Below are positions 7,469 through 14,228 of a stretch of 15,901 bases of DNA, in pieces. Below the pieces are notes generated by a model. That model had not been told where the DNA came from and did no database searches. It saw nothing but the letters and a program-made list of their open reading frames with translations. Position 1 is the stretch's first letter. Each line of letters begins with the position of its first letter. Source of the stretch: Marinosulfonomonas sp. Its GTDB lineage: Bacteria; Pseudomonadota; Alphaproteobacteria; Rhodobacterales; Rhodobacteraceae. The stretch is from contig WGBJ01000159.1 of the NCBI GenBank assembly GCA_015494385.1, forward strand, positions 1 to 15,901. Reading direction: 5' to 3'. Both the position numbers and the translations under genes were made by a program.

Positions 7469-8290
7469 TTAGTCGGTCGTTACTTTTTTGTTTTGCCCCA
7501 TCCGTCCGACCAGATAGGACAGGGTGACAAAAACCACTGACACCAGCAAAAGCAGGGTGGAAATGGCCATGATGTTTGGTTTGATGCCTTGCTTGACAGA
7601 GCCGAAAATCGCCGTCGGCAGGGTTTCGATACCGGCCCCTTTGACGAAATTGGTGATGATGAAGTCATCAAGCGAAATGATAAATGCCAGCAGGAACCCC
7701 GAAATGATGCCCGGCGTCATCAACGGCAACAGGATCAGGCGAAACGTCTGAAAACGCGTCGCATACAGGTCCATTGCTGCCTGTTCATAGACATCTTCGA
7801 TACCCTGCATTCTGGCCGCAATCGGCAGATAGGCAAAAGGTATGCAAAACACGATATGGGCCACAAGGATGGTCAGATATCCGGTGGTAAACCCGATTGC
7901 CGAAAAGAAGATCAACGTGGCAACCGCGGTGACAATTTCCGGTACCATAAGGGGCAGGTTGATCAGCGCAAAGCCAACAGATTTCCCGCGAAAATTGCCG
8001 GCCTTCAGCATGGCCGTCGCTGCAAGCGTGGCAATCGACGTCGAGATGATCGCCGCCATAATCGCAATGCTGATCGAATTAATTGCGGCGGATTTGAATT
8101 TTTCCGATTCAACGCCGGTGAAAACCTCGACATACCAACGCAGCGACAAACCACCCCAGTTGGTGATCGAATTGCTGTCATTGAATGAATAGACCATCAC
8201 AATGATCAGCGGCGCATAAAGCAAAAACAGACACAGAAAGGTCAAAGGCAGGAAACCGGGGAACCGCCGCAGATCAAGCTTCTTGGCCAT
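7469..8290 (-). CDS. potC: Polyamine-type ABC transporter inner-membrane permease PotC
   Basis: A 273-residue permease subunit with six predicted membrane helices (first at about 13-35). It carries the cytoplasmic EAA-loop motif that docks on the ATPase, from E169 through [15 protein letters not shown] to the LLPLMTPGI segment. It would pair with PotB to form the channel. The ATG at 8290 shares its A with the potB stop (TGATG), which fixes both the start and the translational coupling; AAAGGCGGGG lies just upstream. An open extension to 8509 lies within potB and looks unlike a membrane protein, so I exclude it. Length and order (ABCD) match the E. coli potABCD arrangement. No lesion is seen. 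Confidence 0.94.
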   Translation of the reverse strand: MAKKLDLRRFPGFLPLTFLCLFLLYAPLIIVMVYSFNDSNSITNWGGLSLRWYVEVFTGVESEKFKSAAINSISIAIMAAIISTSIATLAATAMLKAGNFRGKSVGFALINLPLMVPEIVTAVATLIFFSAIGFTTGYLTILVAHIVFCIPFAYLPIAARMQGIEDVYEQAAMDLYATRFQTFRLILLPLMTPGIISGFLLAFIISLDDFIITNFVKGAGIETLPTAIFGSVKQGIKPNIMAISTLLLLVSVVFVTLSYLVGRMGQNKKVTTD

Positions 8291-9213
8291 CAGCGCACCC
8301 CGCCTTTGGACTGTTGGCGGGCATAAAAGGTCAAAACCACCAGCACCATCGACAACAGGATCATCGATACCGCCGCCCCGAATGGCCAGTTGCCGGCATT
8401 GCCCTTGAACTGTTCTTCGATCAGGCTGCCGATCATGAAATTCTTGGCCCCGCCCAGCAAATCCGGCGCCAGAAATGCACCCAGAGACGGCACAAACACC
8501 AGAATGCAACCGGCAATGATGCCGGGTTTGACAAAGGGTAAAATGATATGGCGTAACGTGGTCAGACGGCTGGCATACAGATCGGCGGCGGCCTCGGAGA
8601 ATGCGAAATTATAGCGCTCTACGCTGGCATAGATCGGCAGCACCATGAACGGCAGGTAAGAATAAAACAGCCCCAGTTGCACGGCGAAATTGGTGTTGAT
8701 CATGTGGATCGGGTCCGAAATGATGCCAAGGGACAGCAGCCATTCATTCAGCGGACCATTATCGCGGATCAGGAATTTCATGGAAATGGTGCGGATCAGC
8801 AAATTGACCCAATAGGGAATGGTGATCAGAAACAACCAGATTGATTTGTTCGCTCCGGTTCGCGTGGCGATGAACCACGCTGTCGGGAAACCGATGATAA
8901 GGCAGAAAAATGTTGCCAGTCCCGCCTGCCAGATCGAGCGCCAGAATATCTTGATGTAGGTCCATTCAATTACCGGCGGATCATCCCCGAACAGCCCCCG
9001 ATCAAAGAAAAACTGATCATAAGCCGCCAGTGAAAATTCCCAGATGACACCACCGCGAAATTCCTTGGTCAGAAAGGAGTACACCAACATCAAACCGACG
9101 GGCAGCACCAGAAAGAAGCCGATCATCACCCAGGACGGCAGCATCAATAATGCCCCAAGCCCCGCATATGTGCTGGTATTTGACTCGCTGCTTTTTGGTA
9201 ATCCGCCTGCCAT
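8290..9213 (-). CDS. potB: Polyamine-type ABC transporter inner-membrane permease PotB
   Basis: A 307-residue permease subunit with six predicted helices. The first spans about 22-48 after a polar Ser/Gly-rich N-terminus. Its EAA loop begins at E207 ([17 protein letters not shown]) and runs into ILPFVKPGI, the coupling helix for PotA. Its start ATG overlaps the potA stop by one base (TGATG at 9213), and its own stop overlaps the potC start in the same way, so the three genes are tightly coupled in translation and likely made in fixed ratio. Family and role in the inner membrane are clear; nothing unusual is seen in the sequence. Confidence 0.94.
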   Translation of the reverse strand: MAGGLPKSSESNTSTYAGLGALLMLPSWVMIGFFLVLPVGLMLVYSFLTKEFRGGVIWEFSLAAYDQFFFDRGLFGDDPPVIEWTYIKIFWRSIWQAGLATFFCLIIGFPTAWFIATRTGANKSIWLFLITIPYWVNLLIRTISMKFLIRDNGPLNEWLLSLGIISDPIHMINTNFAVQLGLFYSYLPFMVLPIYASVERYNFAFSEAAADLYASRLTTLRHIILPFVKPGIIAGCILVFVPSLGAFLAPDLLGGAKNFMIGSLIEEQFKGNAGNWPFGAAVSMILLSMVLVVLTFYARQQSKGGVR

Positions 9214-10280
9214 CAGTCCACCAGCAGGCGCGCCGCACCTGTCTCGAAATTCAAGCCAACCAGCGCACCTTGTTCAGGAATATCTGTGCCTTCAGAATTT
9301 TGCAGACGCACGGTAAGTATCTCGCCGTCTTTCAGCCTGACATCCACATGCATGTCGGTGCCCAGATAGGTTTGCCGCACGGTAGACCCTTGCAACAGCC
9401 CGTCTTTTGGTTTTACCAGTGACACCCTTTCCGGTCGCACTGAAAGGTGCCCGTTCCCCGCCACCGCCCCAATCGCGGCAGGGCAGGTGAATTGCGCGCC
9501 GCCGGGCAATGTGCACGTCGCATTGCCATTCATCACATCGGAAACCGCAACGTCGATCAGGTTCGTTTCGCCAATAAAATCCGCAACGAATTTGTTGACC
9601 GGCGCCTCGTAAATCTCGCGCGCAGGGCCGACCTGCTGCACCTCGCCATCGGCGATCACAGCGATCCTGTCAGACATGGTCAGGGCTTCTTCCTGATCAT
9701 GGGTTACGAAAATGAACGTAATACCGGTGTCCTGCTGAATCTGCTGCAATTCCTGACGCACGGCCTGACGCAATTTCAGATCCAGCGCCGAGAGCGGTTC
9801 ATCCAGCAGCAGCACCTTGGGCTTGGGGGCCAAGGCCCGCGCAAGCGCCACCCTTTGTTGCTGGCCGCCGGACAATTGCGACGGCAGGCGATCTGCGAAT
9901 TCTGTCAGCTGCACCATATCCAGAACTTCGGCGGCCCGCGCGCCGGCCGTTGCCTGATCCTGCCCCAATTGCAACAGCCCGAACATGACATTGGCGGTCA
10001 CATCCATGTGCGGGAACAGGGCATATTGCTGGAATACGGTGTTCACAGGGCGTTTGTTAGGGGGCAAATCGGCGATGTCTTCGCCATATAGTTTGATCGC
10101 CCCTTCCGAGATGTCCTCGAACCCGGCAATCGCGCGCAAAAGCGTGGTCTTGCCGCATCCGGACGGTCCCAAAAGGGTAAAAAACTCGTTATCCAGAATG
10201 CTTAGGGATACGTTGCTTAATGCAACAAAGTTGCCGTAGCGCTTGGTCATATTCACTACATCTACAGCAATTTCAGTCAT
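9213..10280 (-). CDS. potA: Polyamine-type ABC transporter ATPase PotA
   Basis: A 355-residue ATPase subunit that powers import through PotBC. Motifs in order: Walker A GPSGCGKT at 38-45, Q-loop Q84, signature LSGGQ at 136-140, Walker B VLLLDE at 156-161 and switch H204 in VTHDQEEA. The C-terminal third, after about 240, is a TOBE-type regulatory domain containing the SVRPERVSL motif. Length is normal for the PotA/CUT1-type ATPases. The ATG at 10280 is preceded by a G-rich ribosome site (AAGGGGGG, about 9 bases away). It is the first gene of the nine-gene minus-strand run and is divergent from the LuxR-type regulator across a 100 bp spacer, so the operon promoter should lie in 10281-10380. 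Confidence 0.95.
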   Translation of the reverse strand: MTEIAVDVVNMTKRYGNFVALSNVSLSILDNEFFTLLGPSGCGKTTLLRAIAGFEDISEGAIKLYGEDIADLPPNKRPVNTVFQQYALFPHMDVTANVMFGLLQLGQDQATAGARAAEVLDMVQLTEFADRLPSQLSGGQQQRVALARALAPKPKVLLLDEPLSALDLKLRQAVRQELQQIQQDTGITFIFVTHDQEEALTMSDRIAVIADGEVQQVGPAREIYEAPVNKFVADFIGETNLIDVAVSDVMNGNATCTLPGGAQFTCPAAIGAVAGNGHLSVRPERVSLVKPKDGLLQGSTVRQTYLGTDMHVDVRLKDGEILTVRLQNSEGTDIPEQGALVGLNFETGAARLLVD

Positions 10281-10353
10281 GTGCAGTCGCCCCCCTTCGC
10301 ACCACGCAAGTACCCCTTTAAATCACCGGACAAGCGTATTACCGTCCCAAACA

Positions 10354-10367
10354 GGGGTATATACCCC
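10354..10367. promoter_or_regulatory. Perfect 14 bp palindrome in the potA/luxR intergenic region, likely operator
   Basis: GGGGTATATACCCC is perfectly symmetrical about 10360/10361, midway between divergent genes. A further copy of the half-site, TACCCC, lies at 10311-10316, 51 bp (about five helical turns) from the matching half at 10362-10367. On the minus strand a -10-like TAATAC (10341-10336) sits downstream of the palindrome with no good -35, as expected for an activator-dependent promoter. The divergent LuxR-type protein is the obvious candidate binder. Location and symmetry are seen; binding is inferred. Confidence 0.5.
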
Positions 10368-10368
10368 C

Positions 10369-10375
10369 AAGGAGG
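10369..10375 (+). promoter_or_regulatory. Strong Shine-Dalgarno AAGGAGG deciding the regulator start
   Basis: AAGGAGG lies five bases before the ATG at 10381. It argues against the longer open frame that reaches back to 10243 inside potA. The site begins directly after the 14 bp palindrome, so a protein bound there could also affect expression of the regulator's own gene. Confidence 0.8.
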
Positions 10376-10380
10376 TATTC

Positions 10381-11199
10381 ATGCAGGTATCGGTATATTC
10401 AGAAGAAACCTTACTCGCAACGGCAATCAACAATCTGAATTCAAACCTCTTTCCGGAAAACCTGAACGCCTGGCTAAAATCCTGCCTGCCCTATGACAAC
10501 ATTACGATACTGGCCTATTTCCCCAACCAGTCCCCAATATCGGTGATGTTTGAAAACAGCCGGCCGACCGTCCATCAAAACTTTAACGAAATATATCTGG
10601 CCGGAGCCTATCTATTGGATCCGTTCCACGATCTTCATCTAAAGAATGCTGCCCCCGGTGTTTACCGGCTTGGCGACATCGCGCCTGACAACTTTCACAG
10701 AAACCCGTATTTTCTGGAATATTATGGCAGCACAACAATGGTGGACGAATTCGCTTTCGTCTCGCATCCATCGCCCGGTATTTCGCTGCATGTTTGCCTT
10801 GGACGCGACGCCAATTCGAACCGGCGATTTTCGAGCCGCGAAATTGCCATTGCGCACCGGATAGCCCCGATTGTTGACTCCCTGACAACCAGGCATTGGA
10901 AAAATCTGACGGCCGAGAACAACGAAGCCGGAGGCGAATATATAACCGCTTTGGTTTACTCGCTCAATCAGTCACTTGGTATACAACTAACCCCCAGACA
11001 GGCCGAGGTCGCGCTTCTTGTTCTGCAGGGCCATTCATCCGTTTCCATCGGGTTGAAGCTGGGCATCAGCTATCAAACGGTTAAGGTGTTTCGCAAACAG
11101 CTGTATCGGAAATGCGCGATATCCTCACAGGCAGAATTGTTTAAACTAATGCTGCCAATACTCGGCTCATTGTCGAAACCCCGGGCAGAGAGGCACTAG
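10381..11199 (+). CDS. LuxR-type transcriptional regulator, probable regulator of the pot-catabolic operon
   Basis: A 272-residue DNA-binding regulator. The C-terminal LuxR helix-turn-helix runs from LTPRQAEVALLVLQG (203-217) through LKLGISYQTVKVFRKQLY to about 255; the recognition helix is SYQTVKVFRKQLYRK. The N-terminal domain (about 1-180) is a sensor of uncertain kind. By eye it has D80-P81 and, 15 residues later, Y95, recalling the D70/P71/W85 pattern of acyl-homoserine-lactone receptors, but the other key aromatic positions do not line up, so a different ligand is likely. It has no receiver domain. No luxI-like gene is in the window. It diverges from potA, and the shared spacer holds a palindrome. 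I infer that it senses the operon's substrate or a product and activates the operon. Confidence 0.87.
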   Translation: MQVSVYSEETLLATAINNLNSNLFPENLNAWLKSCLPYDNITILAYFPNQSPISVMFENSRPTVHQNFNEIYLAGAYLLDPFHDLHLKNAAPGVYRLGDIAPDNFHRNPYFLEYYGSTTMVDEFAFVSHPSPGISLHVCLGRDANSNRRFSSREIAIAHRIAPIVDSLTTRHWKNLTAENNEAGGEYITALVYSLNQSLGIQLTPRQAEVALLVLQGHSSVSIGLKLGISYQTVKVFRKQLYRKCAISSQAELFKLMLPILGSLSKPRAERH

Positions 11200-11251
11200 C
11201 CCTGCAGGGTGGTCTTGCGTTCCTGTAAACGGAGCCATCGATAATGATATA

Positions 11252-11267
11252 GGCTATGATCCTAGCC
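11252..11267. terminator. Possible convergent hairpin at the end of nrdJ
   Basis: GGCTA (11252-11256) pairs with TAGCC (11263-11267) around a 6-base loop and overlaps the nrdJ stop codon, in the 62 bp gap where the regulator and nrdJ converge. There is no clear U-run on either side, only an AT-rich stretch after it in the nrdJ direction. This is a weak call. Confidence 0.25.
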
Positions 11268-13526
11268 GCACTTGCTGTGCCCGCAACTGCCACAAGTCAT
11301 GCAGCCCTCGACCATGCGCAAATCATACTGACCGCATTTTGGACAGGCCTGCCCGCGTGGAGTATCCAGATTAACCACCTGTTGCGCGTGCGGGTCCGAT
11401 TTCAGGCCCATGCCTTCGCCCTCGATAAAGCCGGTGTGGATCAGGTGGCGTTCGATCACCCCGCCAATCGCGGCCAGAATGGACGGCACATATTTGCCCT
11501 CCATCCACGCCCCGCCGCGCGGATCGAACACGGCTTTCAGCTCCTCGACCACAAAGGACACATCCCCCCCGCGCCTAAACACCGCCGAGATCATCCGCGT
11601 CAGGGCCACAGTCCAGGCGAAATGCTCCATGTTTTTCGAGTTGATGAACACCTCGAACGGGCGCCGGTGCCCGTTCACCACCAGATCATTCACGGTGATA
11701 TAGATCGCATGTTCGCTCTCGGGCCATTTCAGCTTGTAGGTGTTGCCTTCCAGCGCCTTGGGCCGGTCCAGCGGTTCGGACAGGTAAACCACATCGGCGC
11801 CGGTGTCGGCCTCGGGTGTTTTGTCGGATGTCTCGCTGACCGTCAGAACCGAGCCAGTCACGTCATTGGGCCGGTAGGTGGTGCAACCCTTACAACCGCT
11901 ATCCCACGCCTGCATATAGACGTCCTGAAAATCGGCAAAACTGATGTCCTCGGGGCAGTTGATGGTTTTCGAGATCGAGCTGTCCACCCACTTCTGCGCC
12001 GCCGCCTGCATTTTGACGTGGTCCAGCGGGGCCAGCGTCTGGGCGTTGACGAAATAGTCGGGCAGTTCCGCATCGCCGAATTTCTCGCGCCAAAGCTGCA
12101 CGGCGTAATCGACCACTTCTTCCTCGCTGCGGGTGCCATCATTTTGCAGCACCTTGCGGGTGTAGGCATAGGCGAACACCGGCTCGATGCCGGAACTGAC
12201 GTTGCCGGCATAAAGGCTGATCGTGCCGGTGGGGGCGATCGAGGTCAGCAAGGCATTGCGGATGCCATGCTTGCGGATCGCGTCGCGCACATCGTCGTCC
12301 ATCAAGCGCATGGTGCCGCTGGCCAGATATTTGTCGGCATCAAACAGCGGAAACGCACCCTTTTCGCGGGCCAGATCGACCGAGGCCAGATAAGCGGCTC
12401 GTGCAATCTGTTTCATCCAGCCTTCGGTCTGGGTGGCCGCATGGTCCGAGCCATAACGCAACCCCACCATCAACAGCGCATCCGCAAGGCCCGTCACGCC
12501 AAGGCCGATCCGGCGTTTGGCCTGTGCCTCTTGCGCCTGTGCCTCCAGCGGGAAACGGCTGGTGTCTATCACATTGTCCATCATCCGCACCGCCGTGCGC
12601 ACCAGGTCGTCCAGCGCTGTTTCGTCCAGCCGTGCGTTTTCCTCGAACGGATTATTGACCAACCGCGCAAGGTTCACCGATCCCAGCAGACACGCGCCAT
12701 AGGGCGGCAACGGTTGTTCACCGCAAGGGTTGGTCGCGGCGATGGTTTCGCAATAGGACAGGTTGTTCATCGCGTTGATCCGGTCGATGAAAATCACACC
12801 GGGTTCGGCGAAATCATAGGTGGACTGGATGATCTGGTTCCACAAATCCCGTGCGTTCAGGGTGTGGTACACCGTGTCGTTGAATTTCAAATCCCACGGG
12901 CCATCGTCCTTGACCGCCTGCATGAAATCATCCGTCACCAGCACCGACAGGTTGAACATGCGCAGGCGTGCGAGGTCACGTTTGGCGGTGATGAAATCCT
13001 GAATATCGGGGTGATCACAACGCATCACCGCCATCATCGCCCCGCGGCGTGATCCGGCGGACATGATGGTGCGGCACATCGCATCCCACACATCCATGAA
13101 CGAAATCGGGCCAGAAGCATCGGCGCTAACGCCCTTCACATCCGCGCCCTTGGGCCGGATGGTGGAAAAATCGTAGCCAATGCCGCCGCCCTGCTGCATG
13201 GTCAACGCGGCCTCTTTCAGCATGTCGAAAATACCGCCCATATCGTCAGGGATCGTGCCCATGACAAAGCAGTTGAACAGGGTCACCGCGCGGCCCGTGC
13301 CGGCCCCCGCCGTAATCCGGCCAGCGGGCAGGAATTTGAAATCCTGCAGGGCGTTATAGAATTCGCCCTCGCGCGCTTTGGGGTCATCATCGCCTTTGGC
13401 CAAAGCGCGGGCAATCCGGCGCCATGTATCCTCGACCGATTCGTCCATCACTTTGCCGTCACGATCCTTCAGGCGATACTTCATATCCCAGATTTGTTCG
13501 GCAATTGGCGCAGAAAAACGGCTCAT
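11262..13526 (-). CDS. nrdJ: Class II adenosylcobalamin-dependent ribonucleotide reductase
   Basis: A 754-residue enzyme converting ribonucleotides to deoxyribonucleotides with a coenzyme-B12-derived thiyl radical, so it is oxygen-independent. Catalytic residues are visible: C86 in NCFVMG and C279 in YGACLLGS as the redox pair, C268 in TNPCGEQPL as the radical cysteine, with N266 and E270 beside it. The 11-residue gap between C268 and C279 matches known NrdJ enzymes. The C-terminus ends in a Cys-rich tail (C728/C731, C742/C745, C748, C753), probably a zinc or redox-relay element. There is no N-terminal ATP-cone before the catalytic domain. I chose the ATG at 13526, where the conserved protein begins and an AGGA lies 10 bases upstream. 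It is transcribed alone from a good promoter at 13562-13590. Confidence 0.94.
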   Translation of the reverse strand: MSRFSAPIAEQIWDMKYRLKDRDGKVMDESVEDTWRRIARALAKGDDDPKAREGEFYNALQDFKFLPAGRITAGAGTGRAVTLFNCFVMGTIPDDMGGIFDMLKEAALTMQQGGGIGYDFSTIRPKGADVKGVSADASGPISFMDVWDAMCRTIMSAGSRRGAMMAVMRCDHPDIQDFITAKRDLARLRMFNLSVLVTDDFMQAVKDDGPWDLKFNDTVYHTLNARDLWNQIIQSTYDFAEPGVIFIDRINAMNNLSYCETIAATNPCGEQPLPPYGACLLGSVNLARLVNNPFEENARLDETALDDLVRTAVRMMDNVIDTSRFPLEAQAQEAQAKRRIGLGVTGLADALLMVGLRYGSDHAATQTEGWMKQIARAAYLASVDLAREKGAFPLFDADKYLASGTMRLMDDDVRDAIRKHGIRNALLTSIAPTGTISLYAGNVSSGIEPVFAYAYTRKVLQNDGTRSEEEVVDYAVQLWREKFGDAELPDYFVNAQTLAPLDHVKMQAAAQKWVDSSISKTINCPEDISFADFQDVYMQAWDSGCKGCTTYRPNDVTGSVLTVSETSDKTPEADTGADVVYLSEPLDRPKALEGNTYKLKWPESEHAIYITVNDLVVNGHRRPFEVFINSKNMEHFAWTVALTRMISAVFRRGGDVSFVVEELKAVFDPRGGAWMEGKYVPSILAAIGGVIERHLIHTGFIEGEGMGLKSDPHAQQVVNLDTPRGQACPKCGQYDLRMVEGCMTCGSCGHSKCG

Positions 13527-13561
13527 GTTCGGATGTCCTGTTGGTGGCAGCAAGGGAGGCG

Positions 13562-13590
13562 ACAATAGGCGCAAGAGGCGCTTGGGTCAA
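13562..13590 (-). promoter_or_regulatory. Sigma70-type promoter of nrdJ
   Basis: On the minus strand, TTGACC (13590-13585) and TATTGT (13567-13562) are separated by exactly 17 bases. Transcription should start near 13555, giving a leader of only about 30 nt before the ATG at 13526. That leaves no room for a cobalamin riboswitch. The palindrome CAATTGTAATTG (13588-13599) overlaps the -35 box. Confidence 0.7.
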
Positions 13591-13618
13591 TTGTAATTGG
13601 CGCGTTTTGCCCTATGAT
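13591..13618 (+). promoter_or_regulatory. Sigma70-type promoter of the DUF1489 gene
   Basis: TTGTAA (13591-13596) and TATGAT (13613-13618) are 16 bases apart and face right, toward the ATG at 13654. The -35 box abuts the -35 box of the divergent nrdJ promoter without a single base between them, so polymerase binding on the two sides may be mutually exclusive. Confidence 0.6.
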
Positions 13619-13653
13619 TACCCGAGTCGCAACATAGCATATCTTGGGGGCAC

Positions 13654-14088
13654 ATGGTGGGCAAAACCATAAATCTGGTGAAACTCAGCGTCGGAATCGA
13701 TTCCGTCGAACACCTGCAAACCTATCGCGAACGTATCCGCAGCGAAGGCGGACCAGAACAGCCGCGCCACATCACCCGCATGTGGCCACGGCGCGAAAAG
13801 GAACTGCTGAATGGCGGTTCGATCTACTGGGTGATCAAGGGGGTGATCCAGTGCCGTCAAAGGGTTATCCGGCTGGACGAGGTGATCGGCGAGGACGGCA
13901 TCCGCCGTTGTGCCATCGTGATGGACCCGGAAATCATCCGCACCCAGGCCGCCGTGCGCCGCCCGTTTCAGGGCTGGCGGTATCTGGAACCGGCTGACAG
14001 CCCTGCTGATCTGGGCAAAGGGGCGGTTGCGGGGGATGATCTGCCGGTGGAACTGATGTCGGCGCTGGCGGAAATCGGGGTTAGATAG
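13654..14088 (+). CDS. DUF1489 family protein
   Basis: A 144-residue cytosolic protein of the DUF1489 family, widespread in Alphaproteobacteria and without known function. Typical features are the opening INLVKLSVGIDSVEHL, the basic RHITRMWPRREKELLNGGS stretch (about 38-56), and the well-conserved SIYWVIKGVIQCRQ (about 56-69). No signal peptide or membrane helix is seen. The ATG at 13654 directly precedes the conserved N-terminus; a G-run lies a few bases upstream as the only ribosome-site candidate. The gene is divergent from nrdJ with back-to-back promoters. That may mean shared control, but nothing in the protein itself links it to nucleotide metabolism. Confidence 0.88.
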   Translation: MVGKTINLVKLSVGIDSVEHLQTYRERIRSEGGPEQPRHITRMWPRREKELLNGGSIYWVIKGVIQCRQRVIRLDEVIGEDGIRRCAIVMDPEIIRTQAAVRRPFQGWRYLEPADSPADLGKGAVAGDDLPVELMSALAEIGVR

Positions 14089-14142
14089 GGCGCTCAAATT
14101 CATTGTATAGCACTGTAATTGCGAGATAAATTTTCAGTCGGA

Positions 14143-14174
14143 ACATATCCACTAAACCGGTTTAATGGATATGT
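14143..14174. repeat. Near-perfect 32 bp palindrome in a convergent gap
   Basis: Each 16-base arm is ACATATCCA plus one base plus TAAACC. Fifteen of 16 pairs match; the sole mismatch is C14152 against A14165. The centre, TAAACCGGTTTA, is itself perfect. It lies between the stops of DUF1489 and the MalY-like gene in a 140 bp gap that holds nothing else. No U-run follows on either side, so it is not a standard terminator, though a cruciform or long stem could still halt converging transcription. An attachment site or protein-binding site is an alternative. Confidence 0.7.
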
Positions 14175-14228
14175 CAGCCAACAACAAAACACGAGCTGTC
14201 AAAGCCCTAAAAGCCCCTCGATATCCGG

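Noticed and set aside
8291..8509. N-terminal extension of potC
   Set aside because: It lies entirely within potB, and the TGATG overlap with a G-rich ribosome site fixes the true start at 8290.
10243..10380. N-terminal extension of the LuxR-type regulator into potA
   Set aside because: AAGGAGG five bases before the ATG at 10381 fixes the start; the extension would include the palindrome and overlap potA.
11200..11209. Palindrome CCCTGCAGGG directly after the regulator stop
   Set aside because: Too short to form a useful hairpin with a loop and lacking a U-run; likely chance.
11256..13052. Plus-strand open frame of 598 residues opposite nrdJ
   Set aside because: It is the antisense shadow of nrdJ, His/Arg/Gly-rich as expected from a GC-rich reverse frame. 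The minus strand carries all catalytic motifs of a complete reductase.
13527..13653. Cobalamin riboswitch upstream of nrdJ
   Set aside because: Only 127 bp separate the divergent genes, and a good promoter leaves a leader of about 30 nt; no B12-box-like segment is seen.
14089..14228. Standard Rho-independent terminator between DUF1489 and the MalY-like gene
   Set aside because: The only strong structure is the 32 bp palindrome, which has no U-run on either side, so I list it as a repeat rather than a terminator.
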